IMG/VR virus record: IMGVR_UViG_3300025128_000143
Coordinates: 1-36,308 of that record
Source: a virus
Length of the DNA stretch: 36,308 bases
Direction: 5' to 3' (one strand)
The translations under genes and the position numbers were made by a program. The notes beneath the pieces were generated by a model. It worked only from the letters and a program-made list of their open reading frames with translations, was not told the DNA's origin and made no database searches. Of this stretch, positions 17,170-26,212 are shown piece by piece. Positions within the stretch are counted from its first letter, which is position 1. Every line of letters begins with the position of its first letter.

Positions 17170-20100
17170 ATGGCAGACGCCGAAGCTAAAAAAACTGAAG
17201 AGGAGGCTCCTCCTGAAGAGCCCAAGAAGAGGGCAAAAAAGAAGTCGTCGCTTTCGTTTACCCGAAATCTTGCGCGCTCCATAACAGAGCCTGCAATCCA
17301 AGGTGTTTCGTTTGAAGTAGAGAAGCAGCTTCGCAGTCGAGGGCTTGGCGTTTTTGAAGAAGACCCCCTCTTTGGGCCAACCAAACAAACGGCCCGAGAG
17401 GCGACACGGCTTCAGCAGCCCCTACTCTTGGCGGCTGGGGACAAGCCCAGGGGGCAGGGGCTTTCTGCGCCTTTAATGCCGCCCACCATCAAGCGGGCTT
17501 TTGAAGAAGTAGGCTTGGCCGATGCTATCCCACAATGGCGGGAGGAGTTTGGGCAGCACGCCGAGCATATGGCACGTGACCATGAGAAGGTTGCGGCTAT
17601 GGTCTCTTCCATCAACAGGAGTGACAACTACCGTAATCAGTTGACGAGAAAGCTCGAAGCCAATGAGTTGAGCGAAGGCGGGAAGATCCGCGCCCAGATC
17701 GCTTTGGGGCTGTACGAGGGCCTTAAAGACAAGGGGGGTTTACAGGGTGTCCCTGCGGGGCAAGTCTCCACCCTTCTCGAATCTGCTTACTTGGAAGAGA
17801 TGAAACTTGGCCCAAAGGGTGTGCGGGTCTCGCTTTTGAATGATCCCGAGACGGGCCGTCCCCTCATCAACGTCCCCGAGATTTTTAACGCCCTCCAGCA
17901 GTCATACCTTGATGAGATTGTTCGAGAGCGCGGTCCAGGAACAGCAGAAGACCGTGCTGAATACCTAAAAGAAGCTACCCGAGAGGCTGGGCGGGACATC
18001 TTGCGTGCGGCTGGTGCGAGCCGTAACGTTGCGTTCTTTGATCCTTTAGACCCCAAAGAGCTTAAAGAGATCGCCGAATCTCCTGGTCCTATCCGGTCGA
18101 TGAAGGCGTTCTTCCGACGCAGAACAGATACAGAACCCTTCTCCCCCCGCCTGAAAGACCTGGAAAGAGAGTCCCCGCTCGACTTTGTTTTCCGCATGGG
18201 GCCGTTCGACTATGCCGCTCCACAACTGAAGTTGGTGCGTGAGTATCTTGAAGAGAACGACTTTGCCGATGACCCTGTAGCTGTAACGATGGCGTCGGTC
18301 TTCTCCTTCGCTCCTCTGGGCATTAGCGAAGGCGCTCTACAGCGGCTTGGTTTTACACCGCAAGATCAAGTGGAAGCGTATCTCGAAGGCCCGCTGTTCA
18401 TGGAAGAGGGCAGGCAGTTCCTCGCGATGTGGGCGAAAGAAGCTGCATTGGCAAGAGGGGACACCGAGTCTCAAGCAGAACACGTCAAAGAAACTGCATT
18501 AGACAGTAAGATCACCACCGTAGCTGCGTTCCTCCCCTATATGGTGGAGCCTGATGCGATCACCGTAGGGCTGTTGGGTGCGGGCTACGGCGCTTCGAAA
18601 GCGTTCAAGAATCACCGCACCAGAAAGCTCCAAAAACAGCAAGCACAAGTCCGTCGAATCATCACTGAATCAGAAGATGCTGATGCAGCAATGCGGGCGT
18701 TGAAAAAGCTTGATCCCGTTCTGGGTGAGCTTTACAGGATGCATGTGCTCCAAGATACGGGGCAGCTACATGCCAGGGCTGTAGATACGACAGCCGAGGG
18801 CCTGGAAGCACGACAAAAGCTGCGTGACAAAGCGTTTGAGAATCTCGAAGAAGGGACCAAGACCTTCTTGGGCAAGTTCTTTAGGGACGAGGACCTAAAC
18901 GCAGAAGAGATAGCAGCAGGCATTGCGGCATTACGGAGAGAGCCTGCGGATAAGATTGAAGAAGCGCTTGAAGCAGTAAGGGTCGATTTCACAGATTCGA
19001 TAAGCGCTCGCGCAAAGCTAACAGCAGACATCAAAGACGCGCGTAAAACAGAGCGGGAAGTTGAGGGAGACTATTACCGGCTTGTTGATCTGCTCGATCG
19101 CAGAAAGGGAGCGGAGAAGGGGTTCGAAGGCGCCGTAAAGCGCACGATTACTGAACTCACACCTCAAGACCAAGCCCTCTGGGCTATCGAAACGCAACTT
19201 CAACAGTTGCTTTCAATGAAGCGTTTCTATGGCCAACTTACTCGGCGTGGCATTGATGAGGCTGAAATCAACCGCGCATTAGAGCGTATGGAGTTTGCTT
19301 ATGATGCGCCTAAAGGGGTCAGATCTCCGAAGGGAGTCGGAGTAGGGCATCCGGGTGAAGGAGCAACTGCGCTCCTCAACCCCCTGGGCAGGTCCATTGA
19401 TGAGCTTACAGTTCCTGAACTTAAAGCCATCCTCACAGATGAAGGCATTTCGTCCTCGAAAGCAAACAAAGCAGAGCTTGTACAGAAAGTTCGAGACACC
19501 CTGGGCATTACACAAGGCCGCGCAGACGAGATCATTAAGGGGCTCGATGAGCGCATCAAAGAACTCCAGAGGCATCAACAGGATGCTATCAGGACACTTG
19601 GGCCCGACAGAACTGAAAAGATTAAAAAAGCCCGCGCAAAGCTAAAGAAGGCTGGTGAGGACTACATCACTGCAATGCGTCAGCTTCCATACGGGTCAGA
19701 GACGCGTTTGACGACGTTGCCCGAAGAAGCAGCAAGGTTGGCTCAAGTACAGGCGGACCTTGCTCGGATGGCTCCGACTTTAGACCGTCAGATCGTAAAC
19801 GCGTACACCATCTATCGGGCATATGACCCGACAGCGGCATCGAAGACGCTTCTCCGAGGGGCTCTCCGCGCAACGGGTACAGCAAAGGGCGCTAAAGCTG
19901 TTGCGATGTCTGATACTGTTCAAGCGGCAGCAGAAGCTTTGCAAGCCTCTAATAAGCTTAAAAAGCTACCCGACATTCTTCGGACCACTGACGAAGAAAC
20001 GAAAGTGATTGGGAAGCTTCTCGCTAAAGCGATCAAGCAAGAAGGGCGTGTAGTAAAGGCCCAGAGAGCAGCGGATTGGCGTGAGACAGTCACGCGAGTT

Positions 20101-23100
20101 GCGGACCGCATCGATGCAGACTTGGCGAAGATCGGCGGAGATTTGGAGAAGTATGTACGGCGTCAATCCAACTTGGATAAAGAAGGTCTGGAACGCGGTG
20201 TACGCGAAGCGGTAGGAGACATCAGCCCGAGGCTTACAATGGGGCCTGATGGGGTACCGATTCTAACCGTCGAGAACTTCCGGCTCATGGAAGCAGACTT
20301 GGTTCGGCGTTTTGGGCGGGATGCTGTAGACTTCGCATTCAGGCGTTCTGGAGCGGCCTCTGACGCCCTTTCTCGGGCAAAGAGGGGTAAGACGGTCACC
20401 CTTGCTTCTGAAGAGCTTGAGGAGCTACAGACGACGCTGCCGAGAGTGTTGTCCGCTATGGCTATCCAAGATGCCCAGGGTGGTGGCTACAATAAGGCCA
20501 TCTCGGTTCTCCGTAGTCAGGCGCAGGCTCCCATTAAGGATATTCGTGGATGGTTCCGCAGGAACACTGAAAGGTTTCTCCGTATGTGGGATCCCTTTCA
20601 CGGTCGTGTTGGTGCTGCTTCTGCTGATGTGAATAGGATTCTATCGGCTTCAGAGAACTACACGAACCAACTGCGTGAAGAGCTTGTTTTGCTCATTCGA
20701 CAGGCGGGTAAAGATCGTCTGCCAGACGACGAGTTTGTTGGAAGGATTTCCCAGTATTTCGATGGGGGGAAATCTCTTCCTCTCCCAAATGGCCGTCACA
20801 CCATCCTCAACACGGGTACTTCTCTGTATCAACGCTTTAGGCGGCAAGTGATCGGGTCGAAGGCTTTAGATGAAGCGAGCGAAGATGATTTAGCTACAGC
20901 AATCTTCCGGGCTGAATCTGGTACGGTAAAAGACGATAAAATACAAGGACTCGCAGATGAGGTTGATCCAAGTGTTCTTGGGTTTTCACGCGCTTGGTTG
21001 CCTGTAGATGTTGAGCTTTCCGGGAATGCGGGCCGAAAGCTCGTAGCGGCACTTTACCGAGAAGCAGAAAAAATCATAAAGAAAACCGATACGTTTGAAG
21101 AAGCTGTCAAAGCCATGAAGGGGAGAACAGGGGGGATACTCGGCAGTGCAGATTCCCGTCTCGGGCGTGGGTACGCGTTCTCGGCTTATGCCGTGGGTCT
21201 CGGGGCAACGAAGGAAGCGGCTATTCCGCTGGCTCGGGGCGCTTCTGGCGGTCACTTGACTCCAGAGGAGATCGCAGATGTAAATGCGTTACTCGGGGGT
21301 AAACACGGGTACAAGGACATTAAAGATCTCGACCGCGCTCTAAACATCCTCGAAGAGATGGGTCTTCCGCTTACAGAGACTTCTATTGCAAGAACAGCAT
21401 TTGGTAGTGAGGTTGGAAAAGCAGGGAGCGCTTCGAAGAAACTCGTCCGCCTGGGCACAGACAAGAGCGGACGAGATGTCTTTACACTATCTACCGTTCG
21501 CGATGAGATCAACGCTTCTTTGAATGGGTCTATCAAAGAACTAAACCGCATGACGAGCGGGGCGGAGAAGACTGTCACTGATTGGTTCGGGGGCGTCCTA
21601 AAGGCGGTGAACAGCCTTTGGAAACAGAGCGCAACCACAGGGCTCATTATCCCGAACGCTGGGTACATCACCTATGTCCGTATCGGCGATATGAGCCAGT
21701 TGTACATGACCAATGGCGGTAAGTTTGCTGCCCGTGTCACACTTCGGAATGTCTGGTCAGACATCCCATGGATCGGTCGTCCCCTTCAAGATCACTACCA
21801 ACGAGTGGCGAATAAGACAGGTAAGCCTGTACTGCGTTCAGGAATCGAGACGGCATTCAATCCGCATGTCAGTGATCTCCTTTCTGGGGAAGCAAAGTTC
21901 TTCCGCCTGCCCAGTGGAGAGTTGGTCGAGGCCGACTACCTACGCCGTAGAATGGTTCAAGACGGTATCATGGATACCTTCGTTTCTGAAGCGTTGGAAG
22001 CGACACTTCGGAATGTCGGGAAGGATATGGTCAATGGCCTGGGGCTACCTGCCCATCATGCCAAGCGTCTCTATACAGAGTGGTCAGCAAGTATCCGCGA
22101 CTTCTCTGTTCAGACGCAGCAACGGCAGCGTGTAGGCACTTGGGCGCTTCATATTGCTGATGGCAAGTCTATACGAGAGGCTACGAAGCTTACTCAAGAA
22201 GCGTTGTACGATTGGGGACATGCTATTGCTAAATGGGAACAGCGGTCCATCGCCCAGCTATTCCCTTTTTGGCGTTACTGGCGTCTCTCGATGAACCAGA
22301 CAATGAACGCGATGACGCAGCCTTTTATGAATCCGATGAAAGGGGACTATGCGAAAGCGCTTTATGGCAATACGCGCATGAACCGCTTCCGTGTCTTGGT
22401 TCGTAGTCAGCTTGACCTTTCTCCGATGCTTGCAGATCCCCGCACGCCCGAGGAGATCATGGAAGAAGAGGGCTACCGCGCTGCTCTGGGCAAGGCGCTT
22501 TACCCCAAGTGGGCATTCGGCCAGGCGCACCAGGGAAACGCAGCGTTAGACCTGTACAACCAAGAGTTCTACCGGAAGATCGGAGCAGGGAAGGTTACGC
22601 GCGAGATGAAGTTGGGGGCGATGTACCACGGGTACGACCAAGCTGAAACTTTCCTCCTCCCTATCATCGCTATGATGGGAACGGCTCTGGAGTTGAATGG
22701 CGAAACAGCAGCAGCAGAGGATCTATGGCAGCAGACTCAAGGCGTTGTGCTTGAAAAGCTCTTCCCGAACTATCGAGATCTGCTCGACCCCTCCCGCCAA
22801 AAGAATATGCCGAACGATTTGGTGAAGATCCGCCCAGCAGAAGCTTGGATGATCGAAAGGTTTAATGCAATGCCAGGCCCAGGGATGGAAGTCTTCCGAG
22901 ATCCAGAAACTGGAGAGTTTAAGGCAACCGCCCAAACCCGATTTATCCTACGCAACTTGCCTGTCATTGGGATGGAGTTGCCCCGTTTGCTGAACGCAGC
23001 TTACTTCAAAAACCCCGAAATCCAACGGGATGTATCCGAGGGCGTAAAGAAGTTTATGCTGGAGTACACACGCTTTACGCGCTCGTATCAGTACAATCCA

Positions 23101-23211
23101 GATGAGCAAATGGAGTATACAGCAAAGCCAAGCGTGAAGTCTTTAAGTGCATTAAAGAAGCGCGTAGGGTATCTTACTCCCGGTCAGGCGGGTTTCGACC
23201 AATCCGAGTAG
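17170..23211 (+). CDS. Giant internal virion/ejection protein with a SAP-like motif
   Basis: At 2,013 residues this is the largest gene in the window and follows the gp14/gp15-like pair, so it takes the place of T7 gp16. The N-terminus is Lys/Glu-rich. Much of the body is charged helix. Residues about 746-775 (LTVPELKAILTDEG, then SKANKAELVQKVR) fit a SAP helix-extension-helix motif, normally a DNA-binding element. Near the C-terminus, residues 1698-1708 (FPFWRYWRLSM) follow an ALYDWG segment, a pattern I recall from very large internal proteins of other phages. Two hydrophobic stretches (ITVGLLGAGYGA, FLLPIIAMMGTAL) could insert in membranes during DNA ejection. I find no transglycosylase or RNA polymerase motif. 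The role is inferred from position, size and pattern. Confidence 0.72.
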   Translation: MADAEAKKTEEEAPPEEPKKRAKKKSSLSFTRNLARSITEPAIQGVSFEVEKQLRSRGLGVFEEDPLFGPTKQTAREATRLQQPLLLAAGDKPRGQGLSAPLMPPTIKRAFEEVGLADAIPQWREEFGQHAEHMARDHEKVAAMVSSINRSDNYRNQLTRKLEANELSEGGKIRAQIALGLYEGLKDKGGLQGVPAGQVSTLLESAYLEEMKLGPKGVRVSLLNDPETGRPLINVPEIFNALQQSYLDEIVRERGPGTAEDRAEYLKEATREAGRDILRAAGASRNVAFFDPLDPKELKEIAESPGPIRSMKAFFRRRTDTEPFSPRLKDLERESPLDFVFRMGPFDYAAPQLKLVREYLEENDFADDPVAVTMASVFSFAPLGISEGALQRLGFTPQDQVEAYLEGPLFMEEGRQFLAMWAKEAALARGDTESQAEHVKETALDSKITTVAAFLPYMVEPDAITVGLLGAGYGASKAFKNHRTRKLQKQQAQVRRIITESEDADAAMRALKKLDPVLGELYRMHVLQDTGQLHARAVDTTAEGLEARQKLRDKAFENLEEGTKTFLGKFFRDEDLNAEEIAAGIAALRREPADKIEEALEAVRVDFTDSISARAKLTADIKDARKTEREVEGDYYRLVDLLDRRKGAEKGFEGAVKRTITELTPQDQALWAIETQLQQLLSMKRFYGQLTRRGIDEAEINRALERMEFAYDAPKGVRSPKGVGVGHPGEGATALLNPLGRSIDELTVPELKAILTDEGISSSKANKAELVQKVRDTLGITQGRADEIIKGLDERIKELQRHQQDAIRTLGPDRTEKIKKARAKLKKAGEDYITAMRQLPYGSETRLTTLPEEAARLAQVQADLARMAPTLDRQIVNAYTIYRAYDPTAASKTLLRGALRATGTAKGAKAVAMSDTVQAAAEALQASNKLKKLPDILRTTDEETKVIGKLLAKAIKQEGRVVKAQRAADWRETVTRVADRIDADLAKIGGDLEKYVRRQSNLDKEGLERGVREAVGDISPRLTMGPDGVPILTVENFRLMEADLVRRFGRDAVDFAFRRSGAASDALSRAKRGKTVTLASEELEELQTTLPRVLSAMAIQDAQGGGYNKAISVLRSQAQAPIKDIRGWFRRNTERFLRMWDPFHGRVGAASADVNRILSASENYTNQLREELVLLIRQAGKDRLPDDEFVGRISQYFDGGKSLPLPNGRHTILNTGTSLYQRFRRQVIGSKALDEASEDDLATAIFRAESGTVKDDKIQGLADEVDPSVLGFSRAWLPVDVELSGNAGRKLVAALYREAEKIIKKTDTFEEAVKAMKGRTGGILGSADSRLGRGYAFSAYAVGLGATKEAAIPLARGASGGHLTPEEIADVNALLGGKHGYKDIKDLDRALNILEEMGLPLTETSIARTAFGSEVGKAGSASKKLVRLGTDKSGRDVFTLSTVRDEINASLNGSIKELNRMTSGAEKTVTDWFGGVLKAVNSLWKQSATTGLIIPNAGYITYVRIGDMSQLYMTNGGKFAARVTLRNVWSDIPWIGRPLQDHYQRVANKTGKPVLRSGIETAFNPHVSDLLSGEAKFFRLPSGELVEADYLRRRMVQDGIMDTFVSEALEATLRNVGKDMVNGLGLPAHHAKRLYTEWSASIRDFSVQTQQRQRVGTWALHIADGKSIREATKLTQEALYDWGHAIAKWEQRSIAQLFPFWRYWRLSMNQTMNAMTQPFMNPMKGDYAKALYGNTRMNRFRVLVRSQLDLSPMLADPRTPEEIMEEEGYRAALGKALYPKWAFGQAHQGNAALDLYNQEFYRKIGAGKVTREMKLGAMYHGYDQAETFLLPIIAMMGTALELNGETAAAEDLWQQTQGVVLEKLFPNYRDLLDPSRQKNMPNDLVKIRPAEAWMIERFNAMPGPGMEVFRDPETGEFKATAQTRFILRNLPVIGMELPRLLNAAYFKNPEIQRDVSEGVKKFMLEYTRFTRSYQYNPDEQMEYTAKPSVKSLSALKKRVGYLTPGQAGFDQSE

Positions 23212-23226
23212 ACCTTCCCACTGAAA

Positions 23227-23242
23227 CAGGCCATAGCGCCTG
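23227..23242 (+). other. Weak hairpin in the gap after the giant virion gene
   Basis: The 55-base gap at 23212-23266 contains CAGGC (23227-23231) and GCCTG (23238-23242) separated by 6 bases, a 5-base-pair stem. No T-run follows, so it is not a convincing terminator. The gap also holds AGAGGAGA before the next ATG. A weak regulatory or processing role is possible. Confidence 0.3.
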
Positions 23243-23266
23243 CTGAAATCTCAAGAGGAGACTGAA

Positions 23267-23941
23267 ATGCGGATCAAACAACGCCAGGTACTGCCAGGCA
23301 TCGACAAAGCTGTATCCCAGGCAACGAAGGTTTACGTTGCTGAAGCTTGTGCTGCGAACGATATTCTCGTCGCTACGGGAACCAAAAACGGCTTTTTGAG
23401 CGTCGTTAAGGCATCCAATGTGGATATTACCAAGTGCCGTGGACCCCTCTTCGTCGCTGATTTTGCAGCCGCACTTGGCGATTACGTCGCTGTTGCGCTG
23501 CCCTGGAAGTTGGTGACTGGTGTAAACACCGCGAGTAATGCCGTAGGCGATGCTGTGTGGTTGGGTGCGGGCTCCACAAGCCTGACTGTTCCGGCTACTG
23601 TTGGGCTTACGAACGGGACAGCGGCCTTTACCTTAGTCGGTTTTCATATTCGAGTAGGGCGAGTTGTCGAATCACACGCTTCTACGGGCGCGTATCTACT
23701 CCAACCCTCTACACCTTCGGTTCTGGCCGGTTCTGTAAAACGTACTGGCAGTAACAGTGCTACCCTTACGGTTACTGGACTTGGTACAACTCTTGCGGGC
23801 GCCCCCGTTGTTGCTTTGAGTGAAGGGGACGGCACTACTCGTCATGTCTTGTATGGGTTGGTCAATGGAAGCGGCAATCTGGTGATTACGCTGAACAACG
23901 CAGACAATACAGATGAAGTCTCTTTCATGATTCATGCCTAA
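23267..23941 (+). CDS. Beta-rich virion protein, possibly a decoration-type protein
   Basis: A 224-residue protein preceded by AAGAGGAGACTGAAATG. The first 150 residues have a pattern of short strands and small residues (AANDILVATGTKNGFLSVVKA, GDAVWLGAGSTSLTVPATVG, FHIRVGRVVESHASTGAYLL) that resembles small capsid-decoration proteins of the DUF2190 type. The last 75 residues appear to form a second beta domain (TLTVTGLGTTLAGAPVVALSE, NLVITLNNADNTDEVSFMIHA). It is the first of four small structural-type genes between the giant protein and the endolysin. Whether it sits on head or tail cannot be told. Confidence is low on function and good on being a gene. Confidence 0.6.
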   Translation: MRIKQRQVLPGIDKAVSQATKVYVAEACAANDILVATGTKNGFLSVVKASNVDITKCRGPLFVADFAAALGDYVAVALPWKLVTGVNTASNAVGDAVWLGAGSTSLTVPATVGLTNGTAAFTLVGFHIRVGRVVESHASTGAYLLQPSTPSVLAGSVKRTGSNSATLTVTGLGTTLAGAPVVALSEGDGTTRHVLYGLVNGSGNLVITLNNADNTDEVSFMIHA

Positions 23942-23966
23942 ACAGTGCGTCGAATAGGAGGTCAGT

Positions 23967-24365
23967 ATGGCCCAAAATCGCCGTACCATTTTTCGCAGAT
24001 CAGGCGCAGTAACAGGCGCTAATGCTGTAGGAGATGCTTCTCCTGACCAACAAGTTATCCAACTTGGAAGTAAGGCTGAAGCCTGGTTTCTGCTTGCTGT
24101 TAGATTCAAGCGGTCGGCTGGTAGTGCTGCAAACTACCAGCTTCGTGTCCGAACAACCGCAGGAGGGGCCAGTGGAGACATCAATGAAATCTACACGGGC
24201 TCTTCTACAGCAGTTGCCACGGCGACGAATGATGTAGCAGACCAACCGATTCCGTTTGATACAGACTCAAACGGTCGTGTCTACTTCAAATCGGGCTTTG
24301 ATGGAAGCAGCACTGACAATGCTTACGACTATATTCTCTGGTTTGAGAAAGCGGTAGGCTCGTAA
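23967..24365 (+). CDS. Small beta-rich virion-type protein
   Basis: A 132-residue protein with a very strong ribosome-binding site (TAGGAGG, 7 bases before the ATG). It is Ala/Gly/Thr/Ser-rich with predicted short strands (AEAWFLLAVRFKRSAG, ANYQLRVRTTAGGASGDI, NGRVYFKSGFDG) and ends with a strand (YDYILWFEKAVGS). This looks like a compact beta-sandwich of a virion surface protein. I recognise no family and see no catalytic residues. The next gene starts on the last base of its stop. The strong initiation site suggests high expression. Confidence 0.6.
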   Translation: MAQNRRTIFRRSGAVTGANAVGDASPDQQVIQLGSKAEAWFLLAVRFKRSAGSAANYQLRVRTTAGGASGDINEIYTGSSTAVATATNDVADQPIPFDTDSNGRVYFKSGFDGSSTDNAYDYILWFEKAVGS

Positions 24366-25165
24366 TGGCTGATCCGCTTTTCCCAAAAGCGAATCGTGCT
24401 TTCCCCGAGTTCTTTGGAAGAGCCGGGGGGGCTACACCTGCGCCAGCAGACGCAGCCGACTATTTGAATACGTCGAATGCAGACTACTCTGTAGGCTCCG
24501 ATGTCACATGGTCTGACTCTGGTGCTGATGACAATGTGATCTCGATGGAGATCGGTACGAACGCTACAGCCGCGAACAAGCCAAGTAATAACTTCGGCAC
24601 CAAGTTTTTCGACACTGGGACAACGGTTGCAGATCTACCCGGTCTTCGTATGCAGTTTGATCGAGTAAGTTCACCAGAAACGAATCAGTCGCAATGGCCT
24701 GTGGTGGTGGTTGGGTTCATTTGCGTACCTGCATCGACGACTCCGGCATTCACCACACACAGTGCTTTCTGGATTGCTGGTAAGTATGCCTTCACGTCTG
24801 ATGCTGATACGAACGGGCATAGCGTCCGCAGCAATGACCAGACATACAGTTGGCAGACGGTTCAGATGGATGACAGCGCTCCAACGAACTACCAGTTCAA
24901 GCAAGATCTAACGGTAAATATGTGGCAGCGAATGTCTCACGCAGACGGCACCGCAGGGTCGATTGGTGTGGGGTATTGGCTCGGTACGACCAACTACCCA
25001 GGCAGCGGAGGTGGGGGTACGAACCTCTATACGACCACGAAAACCGGGTTCACCACGCTAACTGCAACCGATAAAATCTACTCGTTTATTTCAGCGGGTG
25101 CGTACTCTGGTGGTTCAGGAACTCGCACGGTCACTGGCCGTCTTCGGGTCTACGTGAAGAAATGA
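24365..25165 (+). CDS. Tail or head fibre-like protein, beta-sandwich
   Basis: A 266-residue protein rich in Thr, Ser, Gly, Asp and aromatic residues, typical of phage fibre heads. Residues 95-190 look like long beta strands (WPVVVVGFICVPASTTPAF, AFWIAGKYAFTSDADTNG, NYQFKQDLTVNMWQRMSH), perhaps a lectin-like sandwich. A Gly-rich turn (GSGGGGTN) and a final strand (GRLRVYVKK) follow. A host-binding role is plausible but not shown. Its start overlaps the previous stop (TAATG) and its end overlaps the next start (ATGA). There is no long collagen-like or coiled-coil shaft, so it would have to attach by its own N-terminus (PLFPKANRAFPEFFGRAGG). Confidence 0.58.
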   Translation: MADPLFPKANRAFPEFFGRAGGATPAPADAADYLNTSNADYSVGSDVTWSDSGADDNVISMEIGTNATAANKPSNNFGTKFFDTGTTVADLPGLRMQFDRVSSPETNQSQWPVVVVGFICVPASTTPAFTTHSAFWIAGKYAFTSDADTNGHSVRSNDQTYSWQTVQMDDSAPTNYQFKQDLTVNMWQRMSHADGTAGSIGVGYWLGTTNYPGSGGGGTNLYTTTKTGFTTLTATDKIYSFISAGAYSGGSGTRTVTGRLRVYVKK

Positions 25166-25434
25166 GCAAGCTTTCAATCAAAGTAGGCGTCAATACCTAT
25201 GGTGGGTATGGCTCCGCGAGTGGAAGCCAACAGACTATCCGTCGTTATATTACGCAATGCGACAACTCCGGCGGAATAATCTTTATCGACGACGATGAAG
25301 TGACACTCGCACAAGCAGAATCTACATTCTCTTCTTCTTTAGACTCCGTTGTTGCCGACGATGTTCGGGTGGAAGAGCTTGATTCTGGTTCTGGCATTCC
25401 AGGAATGATTACTCTCGTATTAGTTTCGAGTTAG
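25162..25434 (+). CDS. Small unknown protein between fibre-like gene and endolysin
   Basis: A 90-residue acidic protein that overlaps the preceding gene by 4 bases. It has Gly/Ser-rich segments (VGVNTYGGYGSASGSQQT), an acidic stretch (FIDDDEVTLAQAE) and a hydrophobic end (GMITLVLVSS). I recognise no domain. Translational coupling to the fibre-like gene suggests the two work together, for instance as fibre and chaperone, but that is only a positional guess. It is too short for a typical fibre chaperone domain. Confidence 0.55.
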   Translation: MSKLSIKVGVNTYGGYGSASGSQQTIRRYITQCDNSGGIIFIDDDEVTLAQAESTFSSSLDSVVADDVRVEELDSGSGIPGMITLVLVSS

Positions 25435-25438
25435 TCAA

Positions 25439-26212
25439 ATGGCCGCACTGCGTAGGGGGAGCCGAGGACGGGCAGTCCGCAAGGTTCAACGGGCACTAAA
25501 TGCTAAAGGGTTTGGACCGCTCACTGCTGACGGTGATTTTGGTAGACTTACCAAAGAAGCCGTCATTCAGTTTCAACAGAGCGAGAACCTTGATGCAGAT
25601 GGACTGGTTGGCCCAGCGACAAGCGCAGCACTCTTCGCGGAACAGGAAGCCCCATCCCCGCCTCTCGAAGAGGGGCAGAGAGAACTTACACTTCTCCTCT
25701 CGGGCACCCTTCAGGCGCTTGCAGTATGCGGGGAAGCTATTCGCTGGCTGGGTGTCACAGAAGATCCTCCCGGCTCAAATCGAGTACAGGGATTAACAGA
25801 AGGCTACGCTGATTTCTGGCACATCGCCTACTCTGGGCAAGAGCCTGCGTACCCCTGGTGCGCGATTGCGGTAAGCCAGTGGATCCGAAAAGGGCTCAAC
25901 TTGGAAGAGTGGTCTGCAACACCATTCGGAAAGTGGTTTGGGGGCGCCTGGCAGATCAAAGAATGGGGAGAGAACCATGGCTGTCTCTATGAGGCCACTT
26001 CCCACACTTCCCGTAGCGGAGAAGTTTTTCTCATGTCTCGGGCAGGGTCGTCGTCCGACCCTTCTCGGGCAACCCGTGCGGGTCATTGTGGTTTAGTCCT
26101 TGCGGATTTGGGAGATCGCGTCATTACCATTGAGGGTAATACTAAAAATGCAGTACGATCTCTTTCTCGGAAGAAATCGACTCTGGATTCGTTTGTAGGG
26201 TGGGAACCGTAA
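25439..26212 (+). CDS. Endolysin: peptidoglycan-binding domain plus CHAP/NlpC-like catalytic domain
   Basis: A 257-residue lysis enzyme in two parts. Residues about 3-66 form a PG_binding_1 domain (LRRGSRGRAVRKVQRAL, GDFGRLTKEAVIQFQ, DGLVGPATSAALF), which holds cell-wall peptidoglycan. Residues about 95-257 look like a CHAP-type cysteine peptidase: Cys141 in YPWCAIAVSQWI, His216 in AGHCGLV, and a following IEGNT (Glu232, Asn234) where the third polar residue is expected. Such enzymes cut peptide or amide bonds in the wall. There is no signal peptide, so it needs a holin; candidates follow downstream. The ribosome-binding site is weak. The next gene starts within its stop codon. Confidence 0.85.
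   Translation: MAALRRGSRGRAVRKVQRALNAKGFGPLTADGDFGRLTKEAVIQFQQSENLDADGLVGPATSAALFAEQEAPSPPLEEGQRELTLLLSGTLQALAVCGEAIRWLGVTEDPPGSNRVQGLTEGYADFWHIAYSGQEPAYPWCAIAVSQWIRKGLNLEEWSATPFGKWFGGAWQIKEWGENHGCLYEATSHTSRSGEVFLMSRAGSSSDPSRATRAGHCGLVLADLGDRVITIEGNTKNAVRSLSRKKSTLDSFVGWEP

Noticed and set aside
17170-23211. Possible N4-like virion RNA polymerase because of the very large size
   Set aside because: I did not find the polymerase motifs (a TxxGR-type motif or a Lys...Tyr-Gly motif B) and the protein lies in the place of the ejection core. Size alone is not evidence.
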